Counted from the stretch's first letter, positions 1-8,484 are shown. The stretch: 42,461 bases of DNA from an uncultured Chloroflexota bacterium (GCA_902774215.1 CACYHU010000024.1:1-42461), one strand, 5' to 3'. Program-made: numbers and translations. Notes: generated by a model not told the origin, from the sequence alone.

Positions 1-52
1 CTTCTCGGTACATATCAACACATTTTTTCTTAAATTCATAGCTGTATTTCAT
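1..52 (-). CDS. IS3-family transposase OrfA, N-terminal fragment (runs off window)
   Basis: Seventeen codons are visible from ATG at 52, reading MKYSYEFKKKCVDMYRE. This is the typical opening of the helix-turn-helix OrfA protein of IS3-family elements, which begins with a K-Y/F-S-x-E-F-K-x-K pattern and binds the terminal repeats. A ribosome binding site (AAGGAGGG, about 60-67) lies 8 or so bases upstream. The gene is cut by the window edge. The IS end 42 bases upstream supports the call. Confidence 0.7.
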   Translation of the reverse strand, partial: MKYSYEFKKKCVDMYRE

Positions 53-94
53 AAAAAAACCCTCCTTACTGGTTTGTCCAGTAAAGAGGGTACA
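1..94 (-). mobile_element. End of an IS3-family insertion sequence (partial)
   Basis: Read on the minus strand, the element begins at 94 with TGTACCCTCTTTACTGGACA. This resembles the TGTAC...TTGGACA ends of IS3-family elements of the IS150 type. The start of an orfA-like transposase gene follows 42 bases inside. The terminal repeat is part of a hairpin: 13-base arms at 61-73 or nearby and about 78-90 pair with one mismatch around a loop of about 5 bases, so transcription entering from outside could be folded before it reaches the transposase start. The rest of the element lies beyond the left edge, so completeness and target duplication cannot be judged. Confidence 0.7.
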
Positions 95-268
95 TATCAG
101 ATGTGCGACAGCCTTTTTCAGTAATAACATCAAAAGCAAATGCTCCGCAAAGGCGGGCAGTGCCGGCCGGAGAACTTCCCGCAGACGCTTATTCCGCGTC
201 CCTGCGAAGCACTCCCTCCCGATGGCTTTTCAAATTTATAATTTGCGGCAGTTCCTTTTGTTTATGAA
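95..268. other. Intergenic stretch between IS end and mscS 3' end
   Basis: No gene is seen. It contains a perfect palindrome at about 231-245 (CAAATTTATAATTTG) and a GC-rich hairpin with one bulge near 190-216. Neither has a clear U-run, so the terminator of mscS is not certain. The piece near 205-235 vaguely resembles one end of the 174-bp repeat found at 1212-1386, but too weakly to call a third copy. Confidence 0.4.
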
Positions 269-1144
269 TTAATCTTTTCTGAGGATCACATTTGCGTAAT
301 TATACGGGATCTCGATACCATTGGATGCAAGAGCTTCAAAAACAGAGGTGTTGACATCATCCTTCAATACTTCCGTCGGCGTTTCCTTTGCAAAATAAAC
401 CGTAACCGACATGATCAGCGCACTGTTGTCTACTTCAATGAAATAGACCGGGGCATAATCCAATTTACCATCTTTAGTCTGCAGTCCCGGGAGGGTATAG
501 GGAGAATCTTTTATTGCCCTGGCAATGATCTGCTTGGTTTTTCGGATATCCGACCTGTACCCGACCGGAAATTTAAACAGTTCGGACCGGGGGACCTCCG
601 CATAACTGTAATTAATAACCAAAAAATCATTCATTTTGCTGTTCGGGACAATAACACGGAGCGTATCGATCCGCTTGACCACAATGTGACGCATCGTAAT
701 GTTTTCAACGATCCCGGCAGTACCATTCTCAAATTCGATCCGGTCACCAATATCAAAAGGCTTATAGATACTGATCTGAATGCCGGCAAGAATATCCTTG
801 ATCACATCCTGAGCCGCAAAGCCAAGAATAGCTGCCATTACTGTCGCACTGCCCAATACCGATTGTCCGATATCATCCCAGTTGAATGGGAGAATAATAA
901 AGAAAATGGTTATAATAAAGGAAATGATTTTTTCCAGAAAATCAGTTGACATGGACCGTCCGTTTTTCTCTTCGATTTTCCGGAAAATAAATTTATTCAA
1001 CTTTTGCAGCAAACGCCAGCCAAAATAACAAAGGATAATAAACACTGCCGCCACAAAGATTGCAATTAAAACGGCAGTTATATTTGAGGATATCTGTCCT
1101 AAATCAAACTCTTTTTGCAGAAATTTCGCTAAATCAGACAGCAT
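269..1144 (-). CDS. mscS: Small-conductance mechanosensitive channel, MscS family
   Basis: A 291-residue protein of the length usual for small MscS channels, which open under membrane tension to release solutes on hypo-osmotic shock. Three hydrophobic segments are visible at about residues 22-44, 68-88 and 95-125. The third carries the Gly/Ala-rich pore helix (VLGSATVMAAILGFAAQDV) and the conserved turn into the beta domain (KPFDIGDRIEF). The beta domain continues with the I-V-P-N-S family motif, and the C-terminal alpha/beta cage region follows. The ATG at 1144 has GAAGGAAA about 8 bases upstream. It lies downstream of lysC on the same strand but is separated by a terminator and a structured repeat, so it is probably a separate unit, with a TATAAT at 1198-1193. 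Confidence 0.93.
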   Translation of the reverse strand: MLSDLAKFLQKEFDLGQISSNITAVLIAIFVAAVFIILCYFGWRLLQKLNKFIFRKIEEKNGRSMSTDFLEKIISFIITIFFIILPFNWDDIGQSVLGSATVMAAILGFAAQDVIKDILAGIQISIYKPFDIGDRIEFENGTAGIVENITMRHIVVKRIDTLRVIVPNSKMNDFLVINYSYAEVPRSELFKFPVGYRSDIRKTKQIIARAIKDSPYTLPGLQTKDGKLDYAPVYFIEVDNSALIMSVTVYFAKETPTEVLKDDVNTSVFEALASNGIEIPYNYANVILRKD

Positions 1145-1211
1145 AATTCGTTTCCTTCAGAGAAAATACAATACTTTGACCGATAATAAATAATTATACC
1201 GTATTTTCCAC

Positions 1212-1386
1212 TATAAGAGCTCACTTTGCATTCCGGAGATCATGCTTCGCAAGGCGCGGGATCGAAAGTTCGTATGTTTGCGAAAGCCGCAGCCCGCGCC
1301 TTGATTTCCGGGGGCATGCGGCCCCCATACCCCCGCTGTGTTATCGGGCTCCTTTTTTGACTCACCCGCAAAATGCGGTGGTTACC
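1212..1386 (-). repeat. Structured ~174-bp dispersed repeat, copy A (inverted relative to copy B)
   Basis: By eye about 85-90% identical to the reverse complement of 25723-25895 over nearly the whole length. It contains a 10-bp GC stem (AAGGCGCGGG pairing with CCCGCGCCTT) and a second hairpin built from runs of G and C (GGGGGC pairing with GCCCCC). Both stems are kept in the other copy although the loops differ. It has no convincing coding capacity. Relative to the downstream gene (mscS) it has the same orientation as copy B has to the rrf2 gene. It could be a mobile non-coding repeat (REP/MITE-like) or a structured leader. Confidence 0.85.
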
Positions 1387-1409
1387 TTTTCTGTTTTGCA
1401 GCCGACAAA

Positions 1410-1447
1410 AATAAAAACCGGATGACTGCCTGTCTGCGGCCATCCGG
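1410..1447 (-). terminator. Intrinsic terminator of lysC
   Basis: On the minus strand a perfect 7-bp stem (CCGGATG at 1447-1441 pairing with CATCCGG at 1424-1418) with a 16-base loop is followed directly by TTTTTATTTTT. It lies 34 bases after the lysC stop. Confidence 0.85.
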
Positions 1448-1480
1448 AACTGTATACTTTCGATTATTACACGCAATAAA

Positions 1481-2803
1481 TTATTTCTTTTCGATCACTT
1501 CAGCATATATACTGCGGATAGCTGCTTCGTAATCCTCTTCCGCCACACCGATGATGATATTGAGCTCGCTGGAGCCCTGGTCGATCATCCGGATATTGAC
1601 ATTGGCATCAGTGATAGCCTGGAAGATCTTGGCCGCAATACCCTTGTAATAAGCCATTCCCTGACCGACGACCGCGATCAATGCGATCCCGTCTTCCACA
1701 TAAAGCGTATCCGGCTGAACAGCTTCCTGGATCTCAGCCAGCACCTGGTCGCGCTCCGGAGCCAGATCCTCTGTACGGAGGATCAGCGACATCGTGTCGA
1801 TTCCGGAAGGCAGATGCTCGAAAGACAAACCGTGGGACGCGATAATATTAAGGACCTTTGCCGTGAACCCGACCTCACTGTTCATCAGGTCCTTTTCAAT
1901 CAGGATGGAGCTGAAACCTTTATGCCCGGCAATACCGGTAACGCTGCCCGGATCTGCATTTTCCGGCAAATGCGGAATAATGAGCGTACCGGGGTCTTCA
2001 GGATCGTTGGTGTTGCGGATATTGATGGAAATATTAGCCTGCTGCACCGGGAATACAGCGTCCTCATGCAGCACCGTCGCGCCCATGTAGGAAAGCTCCC
2101 GCAGCTCACGATAAGTGATGATACGGATCTGGCGCGGGTTTTCCACTATGCGCGGATCAGCAGCCAGCATTCCGGAAACATCCGTCCAGTTTTCATAAAT
2201 ATCCGCATGAACAGCCCGCGCTACAATGGATCCGGTGACATCCGAGCCGCCGCGTGAAAAGGTGTGGATCTTTCCGCCGGGGAGGGAACCGTAAAAACCG
2301 GGCAGTACCGCGCGGAATGTGACTGTCAGAACCTTCTTCAGGTCTTCCTTGGTCTTCTGGAAGTTCAGTGAACCGTTTTCGTTGAAGTGAATATAGTCTG
2401 CGGCATCGATGAATTTATAACCGAGATGACAGGCGAAAACCTTTGCACTCAGGTATTCCCCTCTGCTGGCCATATAATCCTTTTCCGGATCACCCTGAAG
2501 ATGTTTCCGGATGGTTTCGATCTCGCTGTCAATGTCGAATTCAAGCTCAAGGTCACGGATAATTTCCTCAAACCGTTCCCGGATCTGAAGCAATGAAGGC
2601 TCAAAATCTTCACCCTTAACAGCGGCGTTATAGCATTGATAGAGTAAATCGGTGACTTTTATGTCATCAGAACTGCGTTTTCCCGGAGCGGAAACGACGA
2701 TATAACGCCGATGCTGGGATTGTTTAATAATAGCGGTGACTTTGCGGATCTGGTTGGCGTCCGCCATCGAGGTGCCGCCGAATTTCAAAGCGATGGTTTT
2801 CAT
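1481..2803 (-). CDS. lysC: Aspartate kinase (monofunctional)
   Basis: Phosphorylates L-aspartate with ATP, the first step toward lysine, threonine and methionine. The 440-residue protein opens with the kinase signature KFGGTSMAD (residues 8-16). It has the SRGGSDVTG substrate/ATP loop and the TDVSGMLAADPR segment typical of the amino-acid kinase fold. The last ~130 residues form the tandem ACT region, with VVGQGMAYYKG and INIRMIDQGSSELNI motifs, where end-product inhibition normally occurs. No homoserine dehydrogenase domain is fused. The ATG at 2803 has AGGAAA about 10 bases upstream. The gene is 133 bases downstream of an M20 amidohydrolase on the same strand. It sits apart from the riboswitch-controlled dap operon at 7194-11163, and no L-box precedes it. 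Confidence 0.95.
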   Translation of the reverse strand: MKTIALKFGGTSMADANQIRKVTAIIKQSQHRRYIVVSAPGKRSSDDIKVTDLLYQCYNAAVKGEDFEPSLLQIRERFEEIIRDLELEFDIDSEIETIRKHLQGDPEKDYMASRGEYLSAKVFACHLGYKFIDAADYIHFNENGSLNFQKTKEDLKKVLTVTFRAVLPGFYGSLPGGKIHTFSRGGSDVTGSIVARAVHADIYENWTDVSGMLAADPRIVENPRQIRIITYRELRELSYMGATVLHEDAVFPVQQANISINIRNTNDPEDPGTLIIPHLPENADPGSVTGIAGHKGFSSILIEKDLMNSEVGFTAKVLNIIASHGLSFEHLPSGIDTMSLILRTEDLAPERDQVLAEIQEAVQPDTLYVEDGIALIAVVGQGMAYYKGIAAKIFQAITDANVNIRMIDQGSSELNIIIGVAEEDYEAAIRSIYAEVIEKK

Positions 2804-2936
2804 TAATTACAGCTTTCCTGAGTCAGAGCCGCAGCTTTCCCGACTCACTGAAAAAATTTTATTCATATGTATCTGTTCAGAAAGGAGTACACGGGAACCG
2901 GCATTTTGCTGCGGAGAAGTCCGCACAAAAGGCTTC

Positions 2937-4112
2937 TTACCTGTGCTGTGCTTCGTTCCGGACAGATGCATTCTTTAAATATTGCTCTATTATATCAGCA
3001 TGCAGGGCGGCAAGCCTTATGATTGTGAGCGGTTCGGGGAGAAATTTCGGATTGTGCAGCGGGGCGGAACATCCGGCACCGATGTGAAAAAAGGATCCTT
3101 TTGCTGCATCGATAAAATAACCGAAATCCTCTGTCGTCATCGTCGGCTGATCAAGGATCCGTACATTGTCCACACCAAAAAGAGCCTCCGCAGTCCGCTG
3201 TACATGCCGCGTCTCCTCTTCAGTATTTACGATTCCTGCATAACTTTCACGAATTTTTATTTCCGGTTCAGCCCCGAAAGCAGCAGAAACACGGTTTACA
3301 GTTTCACGAAAAGCCTGTTTCAGTTTTTTCCGGTCTTCCGCTCCCAGCGTACGCATAATACCGGAGAATTCGGCCTCCCCGGCGATAATGTTCCCTGCTG
3401 TTCCCGCATGTAAAGTCCCGATCGAAAGCACAGAACGATCAGCGATATAGTCGGCAGGGAGGGAACGAAGTTCACCGACAAGCGAAGCCGCCGCAGCCAA
3501 TGCGTCAATACCCTTTTCCGGCTGAGCACCATGAGCGGAACGGCCATGGATCTTAACAGTGAACATATCGGAAGCCGCGTAAAACTTTCCGTATCGGACA
3601 CCGATCACGCCCGCAGGCAGATCCGGCGCCACATGAGCTCCGAAAACAGCCTCGACGCCTTCCATACAGCCTGCAGTGATCATCCGCACCGCACCGCCTG
3701 AACCTTCCTCATCCGGTTCAAAGAAAAATTTCACCGTTCCGGCGAGTGATTCCCGGTGTTCAGCCAGAAGCATGGCCGCACCGAGAGCTGCCGCGGTATG
3801 AACATCATGTCCACATGCATGCATAATGCCGGGAGTTTCAGAGGCGAAAAAGGCACCGCTGTCTTCTGAAACAGGCAGAGCATCCATGTCTGCCCGCAAA
3901 GCAGCACAGGGACCGGGTTTTCCACCCTTCAATGTACCGACTACAGCTGTTTCCGTAACACGCTGTGTCCCGATCCCGAGGCTGTGCAGGGTTTCTTCAA
4001 CCAGCGCAGCGGTTTTGAATTCATTATTTCCCGGCTCCGGATGCCGGTGGATCTCTTCACGCAAGGCATAGAGTTTCGTAATATATTTTTCAGCTCTTTC
4101 GAATGTATTCAT
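2937..4112 (-). CDS. M20-family amidohydrolase, candidate N-acetyldiaminopimelate deacetylase
   Basis: A 391-residue metal-dependent amidohydrolase of the M20D type (hippurate hydrolase, IAA-amino-acid hydrolase, N-acetyl-diaminopimelate deacetylase). The metal-binding pattern is visible: REEIHRHPEPGN near the N-terminus, the HACGHDVHTAA motif, EPDEEGSGG with the catalytic Glu pair, and HIGAG near the C-terminus. I chose the ATG at 4112 because the protein's conserved start (residues ERAEKYITKLYALREEIHRHPE) follows it closely. An ATG at 4142 would overlap the likely -10 box. Most of the longer open frame upstream is unlikely to be translated. The pathway here uses the acetyl branch (dapH), which needs such a deacetylase, and lysC is next, so that role is plausible but unproven. 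Confidence 0.85.
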   Translation of the reverse strand: MNTFERAEKYITKLYALREEIHRHPEPGNNEFKTAALVEETLHSLGIGTQRVTETAVVGTLKGGKPGPCAALRADMDALPVSEDSGAFFASETPGIMHACGHDVHTAAALGAAMLLAEHRESLAGTVKFFFEPDEEGSGGAVRMITAGCMEGVEAVFGAHVAPDLPAGVIGVRYGKFYAASDMFTVKIHGRSAHGAQPEKGIDALAAAASLVGELRSLPADYIADRSVLSIGTLHAGTAGNIIAGEAEFSGIMRTLGAEDRKKLKQAFRETVNRVSAAFGAEPEIKIRESYAGIVNTEEETRHVQRTAEALFGVDNVRILDQPTMTTEDFGYFIDAAKGSFFHIGAGCSAPLHNPKFLPEPLTIIRLAALHADIIEQYLKNASVRNEAQHR

Positions 4113-4136
4113 ATCTGTTTTATCTAAATAAAATTT

Positions 4137-4149
4137 CTTCATAATTATA
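4137..4149 (-). promoter_or_regulatory. Probable -10 region for the amidohydrolase gene
   Basis: TATAAT at 4149-4144 on the minus strand, about 32 bases before the chosen ATG. No convincing -35 hexamer is seen at the expected distance. Confidence 0.4.
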
Positions 4150-4342
4150 CAGAAAAACAAACATGTTTTCAGATAAAATAGTATAGAGAGGATAAAAGAC
4201 CAGCACGAAAGAAAAGACGAAGAACACATGAATATACCGGAAATGAGGGTCATAAATTCCGACAACAACAATGACCGGCCGGGCTGCTGATAACATGCAG
4301 CCGGGTGATGTCTGAGAGCTGGCATCTGAATGCGAGGAGACA

Positions 4343-5827
4343 ATGCCTTTACAATGGAAAAGCTATGAACTGAATGAGCAGGCAGTAGATGATATTTCTG
4401 AATCGATCGGACGGTTCCTGGATAATGAGGGAATCGAACGGCGCAACGCGGTCCGCATACGGCTGACAATGGAAGAACTGATGCTGCGGATCATCGATGC
4501 GAAAGGAAACGCCTTTCCGGTCAGTTTCGGGATGGGAAAACAGTACGGGAAGCATGCCGTATGCCTGAAATATGAGGGAGAAGCCTTTGACCCGACAAGC
4601 GGGGACGATGAAAACTGGAATGAAAGGATCCTGGTCTCATTGGGGCTTTCACCGGACTGGCGTTACCGGAAAAAAAACAATACAGTTTCTATCCGGATCT
4701 CCGGAGCTTCGGGGCAGAGCGCGCTTTTTTACATTTTCGCGGCGGTGCTGGCCGCGCTGCTGTTCGGATTTGGCGGCCGTTTTCTTGAGCCATCGGTGCG
4801 CGAAGAGATCGATACGATCCTGCTGACACCGATGATGGGCGGTTTTCTCGGTCTGCTGAACACCTTTGCCGGGATCATGATCGGTTTTACGATCTGCAGC
4901 GGCGTTCTCGGTGTCGGGGACTCGGAGTCCCTCGGGAAAATCGGGAAAGGACTGGTGCTGCGTCTGTTCCTGATCTCCCTTTCGATCGCCGCTTTTTCGC
5001 TGCTTTTTGCATCTCTGTTCATGGACCTGTCATTCTCTGCCGCATCCGTCAGTGGGATCTCCGAGCTGGACGATATTTCCAAAATGATCTTCGGGATCCT
5101 TCCATCCGATCCGGTGAGCCCTTTTCTGAACTGCAACACCATGCAGATCATCGTTATTTCCCTGTTCACGGGCATCGCGATGCTCACGATGGACGCGAAC
5201 GGTTCGACGCTCCGCAGGCTGGTCGAAGAGTGCACCACGGTTACGCAGATGCTCACATCTTCCGTCTGCAAGCTGGTCCCCGGGTTTGTGTTCATCGCAC
5301 TGCTCCGGCAGATTTGGAGCGGTGCTGCAGCAAAGCTGCTGACTTTATGGAAACCGTTGGCACTGATTTGTGCGGCTGTTCTGATCATTACCGCATTTCT
5401 GCTCCTGTTCACTGCCTTGAAGACACGGAAATCGCCGGTTTTTCTGCTGAAATGTCTGATGCCGCCGTTTCTGGTCGCGTTTACGACAGCCTCTTCCATG
5501 TCCGCTTTTTCGGTCAGTATGGAGATCTGTGAAAAAAAGCTGGGGGTGAAGCGTTCTTTTCTGGAATTTGCACTTCCGGTCGGATCCGTGATCTTTAAAC
5601 CCGCCTCTCTGTGCATGCTCTGCGTGCTGTCCTGTTCGATGGCGGATATCTTCGAACTGAATGTCAGCCTTTCCTGGTTGTTTGCTCAGCTCAACATCCC
5701 GACGGAAGCGCTGCTGCTGGCAGCGGCAATGGACGTCGTGACAGACTTTTGGGATACAGGATTCAACGTGCTGCTCCTGAACCTTGAGATCTTCAGGGAA
5801 GGGTATACGGTCATGAATGAGAGATAA
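4343..5827 (+). CDS. Fusion of an RsbW/histidine-kinase-like ATPase fold with a dicarboxylate:cation symporter
   Basis: 494 residues. Residues 1-~118 resemble the small GHKL ATPase fold of RsbW-type anti-sigma kinases: an N-box-like helix (RIRLTMEELMLRII), a G1-like turn (YEGEAFDPTSGDD) and the closing pattern ILVSLGLSPDWRYRKKNNTVSI. The Asn expected in the N-box is not present, so ATP binding may be lost. From about residue 125 the rest is a polytopic membrane protein of the dicarboxylate/amino acid:cation symporter (SDF/GltP) family. It has the Ser/Thr-rich re-entrant stretch (LVAFTTASSMSAFSVSMEICEKKLG) and a final helix with AAAMDVVTDFWDTGFNVLL. It probably couples ion and carboxylate or amino acid uptake with a cytosolic regulatory domain. 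The ATG at 4343 follows GAGGAG closely. Substrate unknown. Confidence 0.8.
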   Translation: MPLQWKSYELNEQAVDDISESIGRFLDNEGIERRNAVRIRLTMEELMLRIIDAKGNAFPVSFGMGKQYGKHAVCLKYEGEAFDPTSGDDENWNERILVSLGLSPDWRYRKKNNTVSIRISGASGQSALFYIFAAVLAALLFGFGGRFLEPSVREEIDTILLTPMMGGFLGLLNTFAGIMIGFTICSGVLGVGDSESLGKIGKGLVLRLFLISLSIAAFSLLFASLFMDLSFSAASVSGISELDDISKMIFGILPSDPVSPFLNCNTMQIIVISLFTGIAMLTMDANGSTLRRLVEECTTVTQMLTSSVCKLVPGFVFIALLRQIWSGAAAKLLTLWKPLALICAAVLIITAFLLLFTALKTRKSPVFLLKCLMPPFLVAFTTASSMSAFSVSMEICEKKLGVKRSFLEFALPVGSVIFKPASLCMLCVLSCSMADIFELNVSLSWLFAQLNIPTEALLLAAAMDVVTDFWDTGFNVLLLNLEIFREGYTVMNER

Positions 5828-5946
5828 CCACAGACTGAGATCAGCGGGATTACAGCATCAGAATCGAAATGGGGAACAGGTATAAACCGGCTGTATAATA
5901 CATGTCAGAACAGCAGGCCGGAATTCCGGACAGGAGGGAAAACTTC

Positions 5947-7112
5947 ATGAAATGCGAACTCATGCACCGAAAAATTTCTGCTGCGGAGATCGAAATCGAC
6001 AGTGACAGCGGATCCATCAGAAAGGGAACCTGACCCGGATCGGATTGAACCAATGGTGGACGGACAGAGCCATTCCTGCCAGCCGTTCCGGTCTGCGTAA
6101 TGCCCTGGACCTGATGGGGATCCTTGACTCCAGACAGCTGTTGATGCGCTGTTACGGTCTCAGTCTTTCCGACCAGTATTGGATCAGACCGAAGGGAACG
6201 GACCTTTCATGGGAAAAAATCAATTTTTTCGATAATCCTTTTTCGGAGGATATCGGAGATATTCTGTTTGAAGTAAAACCGAATCACGAAATTCTGAATT
6301 TTCGCTCACCGGACAGCACTTCGGACGGTAATCTGAGAAAACGCTGGAAAATCATAAACGGGAAACGCTTCCTGGTCAAAGGCGGCTCCGAACCGTTCTT
6401 TCAGCAGCCATTTAATGAAGTGATCGCCTCTGAAATCATGGAACGGCTGGGAATTGATCACGTTCCCTATTCGGTCACAGCTATACAGAGCAGGCCATAC
6501 AGCCTTTGTGAGGATTTCATTACATCCGAAACAGAACTGATTCCCGCATGGCGTATCCTGCAGACAAAGAAGAAAAGAAATGAGACCTCAGCATGGCAGC
6601 ATTTTGTGGTCTGCTGTGCTGAACTTGGGATCCCCGGTGTCGTTCCTTTTCTCGACCGGATGATCGTGCTGGATTATCTGATCGCCAATGAGGACCGCCA
6701 CTACAATAATTTCGGTGCGCTGCGGAATGCGGAGACGCTTGAATGGATCGGGATGGCTCCCATTTACGACAGCGGATCATCACTTGGGTATAACAAGGTC
6801 ACCAGACGTATATCGGCAGGAGAAGATATCGAATGCAAACCCTTTAAGAGGCATCATGAGGAGCAGCTGAAACTGGTGTTGGATCCCGGATGGATCGATT
6901 TCGGGAGCCTTTCCGATGTCCGGGAACTGATCACCGGGGTCTTGTCTTCGGAAATGGCCGCAGAGACGATAGATGAGGAACGCATTGAGGCGGTCACAGC
7001 TTCAGTCGAAGGCCGGATCCGGAAGCTCCGGGAATCCGGGGCTGCGCATTTCGGGAAACCATCCTCTTTAGACGACGACCGGACAGATAATACCGCTGCC
7101 GCTTATCACTGA
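5947..7112 (+). pseudogene. HipA-like kinase-fold gene with frameshifted or deleted 5' end
   Basis: The natural start appears to be ATG at 5947, with a strong AGGAGGG 8 bases upstream. It encodes MKCELMHRKISAAEIEIDSD..., which stops at TGA 6031-6033 after 28 codons. The main body resumes in another frame, from about 6042 (NQWWTDRAIPASRSG; a TTG at 6045 is the only near start), and runs to 7112. Related HipA-like proteins of Firmicutes have these two parts joined, with about 20 more residues between, so a small deletion plus frameshift is likely. The C-terminal half shows the kinase-like pattern DRMIVLDYLIANEDRHYNNFG...APIYDSGSSLG, corresponding to the catalytic NxxDRHxxN and metal-binding D of HipA. 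No hipB-like antitoxin gene is adjacent. A shortened protein from TTG 6045 cannot be excluded. Confidence 0.7.
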
Positions 7113-7147
7113 ATCCCTGTATCAGACAATTTCCTGTTCATTTTGAC

Positions 7148-7182
7148 CCATGGAAGAATCATTTGGTTCTTCCATGGTTTTT
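7148..7182 (+). terminator. Intrinsic terminator after the HipA-like gene
   Basis: Perfect 11-bp stem (CCATGGAAGAA at 7148-7158 with TTCTTCCATGG at 7167-7177), an 8-base loop and TTTTT on the plus strand. It lies between convergent genes and may also slow transcription leaving lysA, though there is no U-run on that side. Confidence 0.85.
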
Positions 7183-7193
7183 ATAATAATTTT

Positions 7194-8456
7194 TCAGAAT
7201 TTGAATTCGGGATCAATATCCAGCGTGGAAAAATAATCCTGAACAGACTGAGCGCGGCGGATCATTTTCAGGCTGCCATCCGGACACATCAGATATTCCG
7301 CGCAGCGGAGCCGGCCGTTGTAGTTATATCCCATGGCATGGCCATGCGCACCGGCATCATGGATCACCAGAATATCGCCGAGCTCCGTATGCGGCAGAGA
7401 ACGGTCAACGGCAAACTTGTCATTATTTTCACACAGTGCACCGACCACATCAACAGTTTCCTCAAAAGAAGAATTTTCCTTTCCTGAGACCGTAATATGA
7501 TGATACGCCCCGTACATGGCCGGACGCATCAGATCAGCAGGAGAAGCATCGACCCCGACATATTCTTTCCAGATATGTTTTTTCCCGACTACACTTGTCA
7601 GCAAATAACCATGCGGACCGGTAACAAAACGCCCCATTTCCGTATAAATCGGCAGCCCGATCCCGTTGGAGCGAAGCATTTCCTCATACACGCAGCGGAC
7701 ACCGTCTCCTGCAGCAATGATATCGACAGGAATCTGATCCGGTTTGTAAGGAATACCGATCCCGCCGGCCATATCAACAAAGGAAAGTGTGATTCCGAGT
7801 GTTTCCCTGATCTCAAGAACCAGTCCAAAAAGCTCACGAGCCAAAGCCGGGTAATATTCCTGCTCCAGTGAACAGGAAGTCAGCATGGCATGAATCCCCA
7901 AACGGGAAGCACCCTTTGCGGAAAGTATCCGAAGTGCCTCAAAAAGCTGTTCCTTCTTCATGCCGAATTTTGTGTCATACATGTGTCCCATGATGGCATT
8001 GTCGGCAAAACGAAACTCACCGGGATTGTAACGGCAGCAGACTGTATCCGGGATCCCGCAGGCCTTTTCCAGATTTTCGACCTGCGTCAGGTCATCCAGG
8101 TTGATGATGGCCCCCGCCTCCCGCGCGGTTTGATATTCAGAAGCAGAGGTTTCGTTAGAAGTAAACATGATCCGCTTTCCGCTGATCCCGGAGCCCTTTG
8201 CCAATAAAATCTCCGGAACAGAAGAACAATCGGCTCCGCAATCCATCGACTCCAGAATTCTCAAAATTGCAGGGGTAGGTGTTGCCTTTACCGCAAAATA
8301 TTCCCGGAATCCGGGATTCCAGGCGAAGGCTTTATTAACAGCACTGACAGTATTACGGATCCCTTCTTCATCATAAACATAAAAAGGCGTCGGATACTGA
8401 TCTGTCCAGTTTCTGACCTGTTCCGCTGTAAAGGGCAGTATTTTATTCATATTCAC
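7194..8456 (-). CDS. lysA: Diaminopimelate decarboxylase
   Basis: Decarboxylates meso-diaminopimelate to L-lysine with PLP, the last step of the pathway. The 420-residue protein shows the alanine-racemase-like barrel of the fold-III decarboxylases: YVYDEEGIRN, then FAVKATPTP with Lys57 as the likely Schiff-base lysine. It continues with MGHMYDTKFGM, the glycine-rich phosphate-binding VDMAGGIGIPY and YTEMGRFV. The C-terminal beta domain has GALCENNDKFAVDRSLP, which carries the second active-site cysteine. It is the last gene of dapA-dapB-dapH-lysA, 28 bases after dapH. It therefore falls under the lysine riboswitch upstream of dapA, so the enzyme making lysine would be shut off by lysine. Confidence 0.93.
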   Translation of the reverse strand: MNMNKILPFTAEQVRNWTDQYPTPFYVYDEEGIRNTVSAVNKAFAWNPGFREYFAVKATPTPAILRILESMDCGADCSSVPEILLAKGSGISGKRIMFTSNETSASEYQTAREAGAIINLDDLTQVENLEKACGIPDTVCCRYNPGEFRFADNAIMGHMYDTKFGMKKEQLFEALRILSAKGASRLGIHAMLTSCSLEQEYYPALARELFGLVLEIRETLGITLSFVDMAGGIGIPYKPDQIPVDIIAAGDGVRCVYEEMLRSNGIGLPIYTEMGRFVTGPHGYLLTSVVGKKHIWKEYVGVDASPADLMRPAMYGAYHHITVSGKENSSFEETVDVVGALCENNDKFAVDRSLPHTELGDILVIHDAGAHGHAMGYNYNGRLRCAEYLMCPDGSLKMIRRAQSVQDYFSTLDIDPEFKF

Positions 8457-8484
8457 CAGCCTTTCAAAGATCCTGAACGGAAAC

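Noticed and set aside
121..260. Possible third copy of the dispersed repeat
   Set aside because: Only a short GCGAAGCA...CCCTCC stretch resembles the other copies; the GC stems are not kept.
1240..1476. Open frames within the first 174-bp repeat and the lysC terminator
   Set aside because: They run through GC-rich hairpins, are not conserved as proteins in the second copy, and have no ribosome binding site.
2804..2936. Riboswitch or leader peptide before lysC
   Set aside because: A TGAGTC/GACTCA hairpin and a repeated GGAAAGCTG are present, but no L-box segments, terminator with U-run or Lys/Thr-rich ORF.
4729..5616. A 295-codon open frame on the minus strand across the transporter gene
   Set aside because: It is fully antisense to a well-supported membrane protein gene, is basic and Ser/Arg-rich as shadow frames are, and has no ribosome binding site or family pattern.
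5947..7112. HipBA toxin-antitoxin module
   Set aside because: No hipB-like helix-turn-helix gene precedes or follows, and the gene's 5' end is broken.
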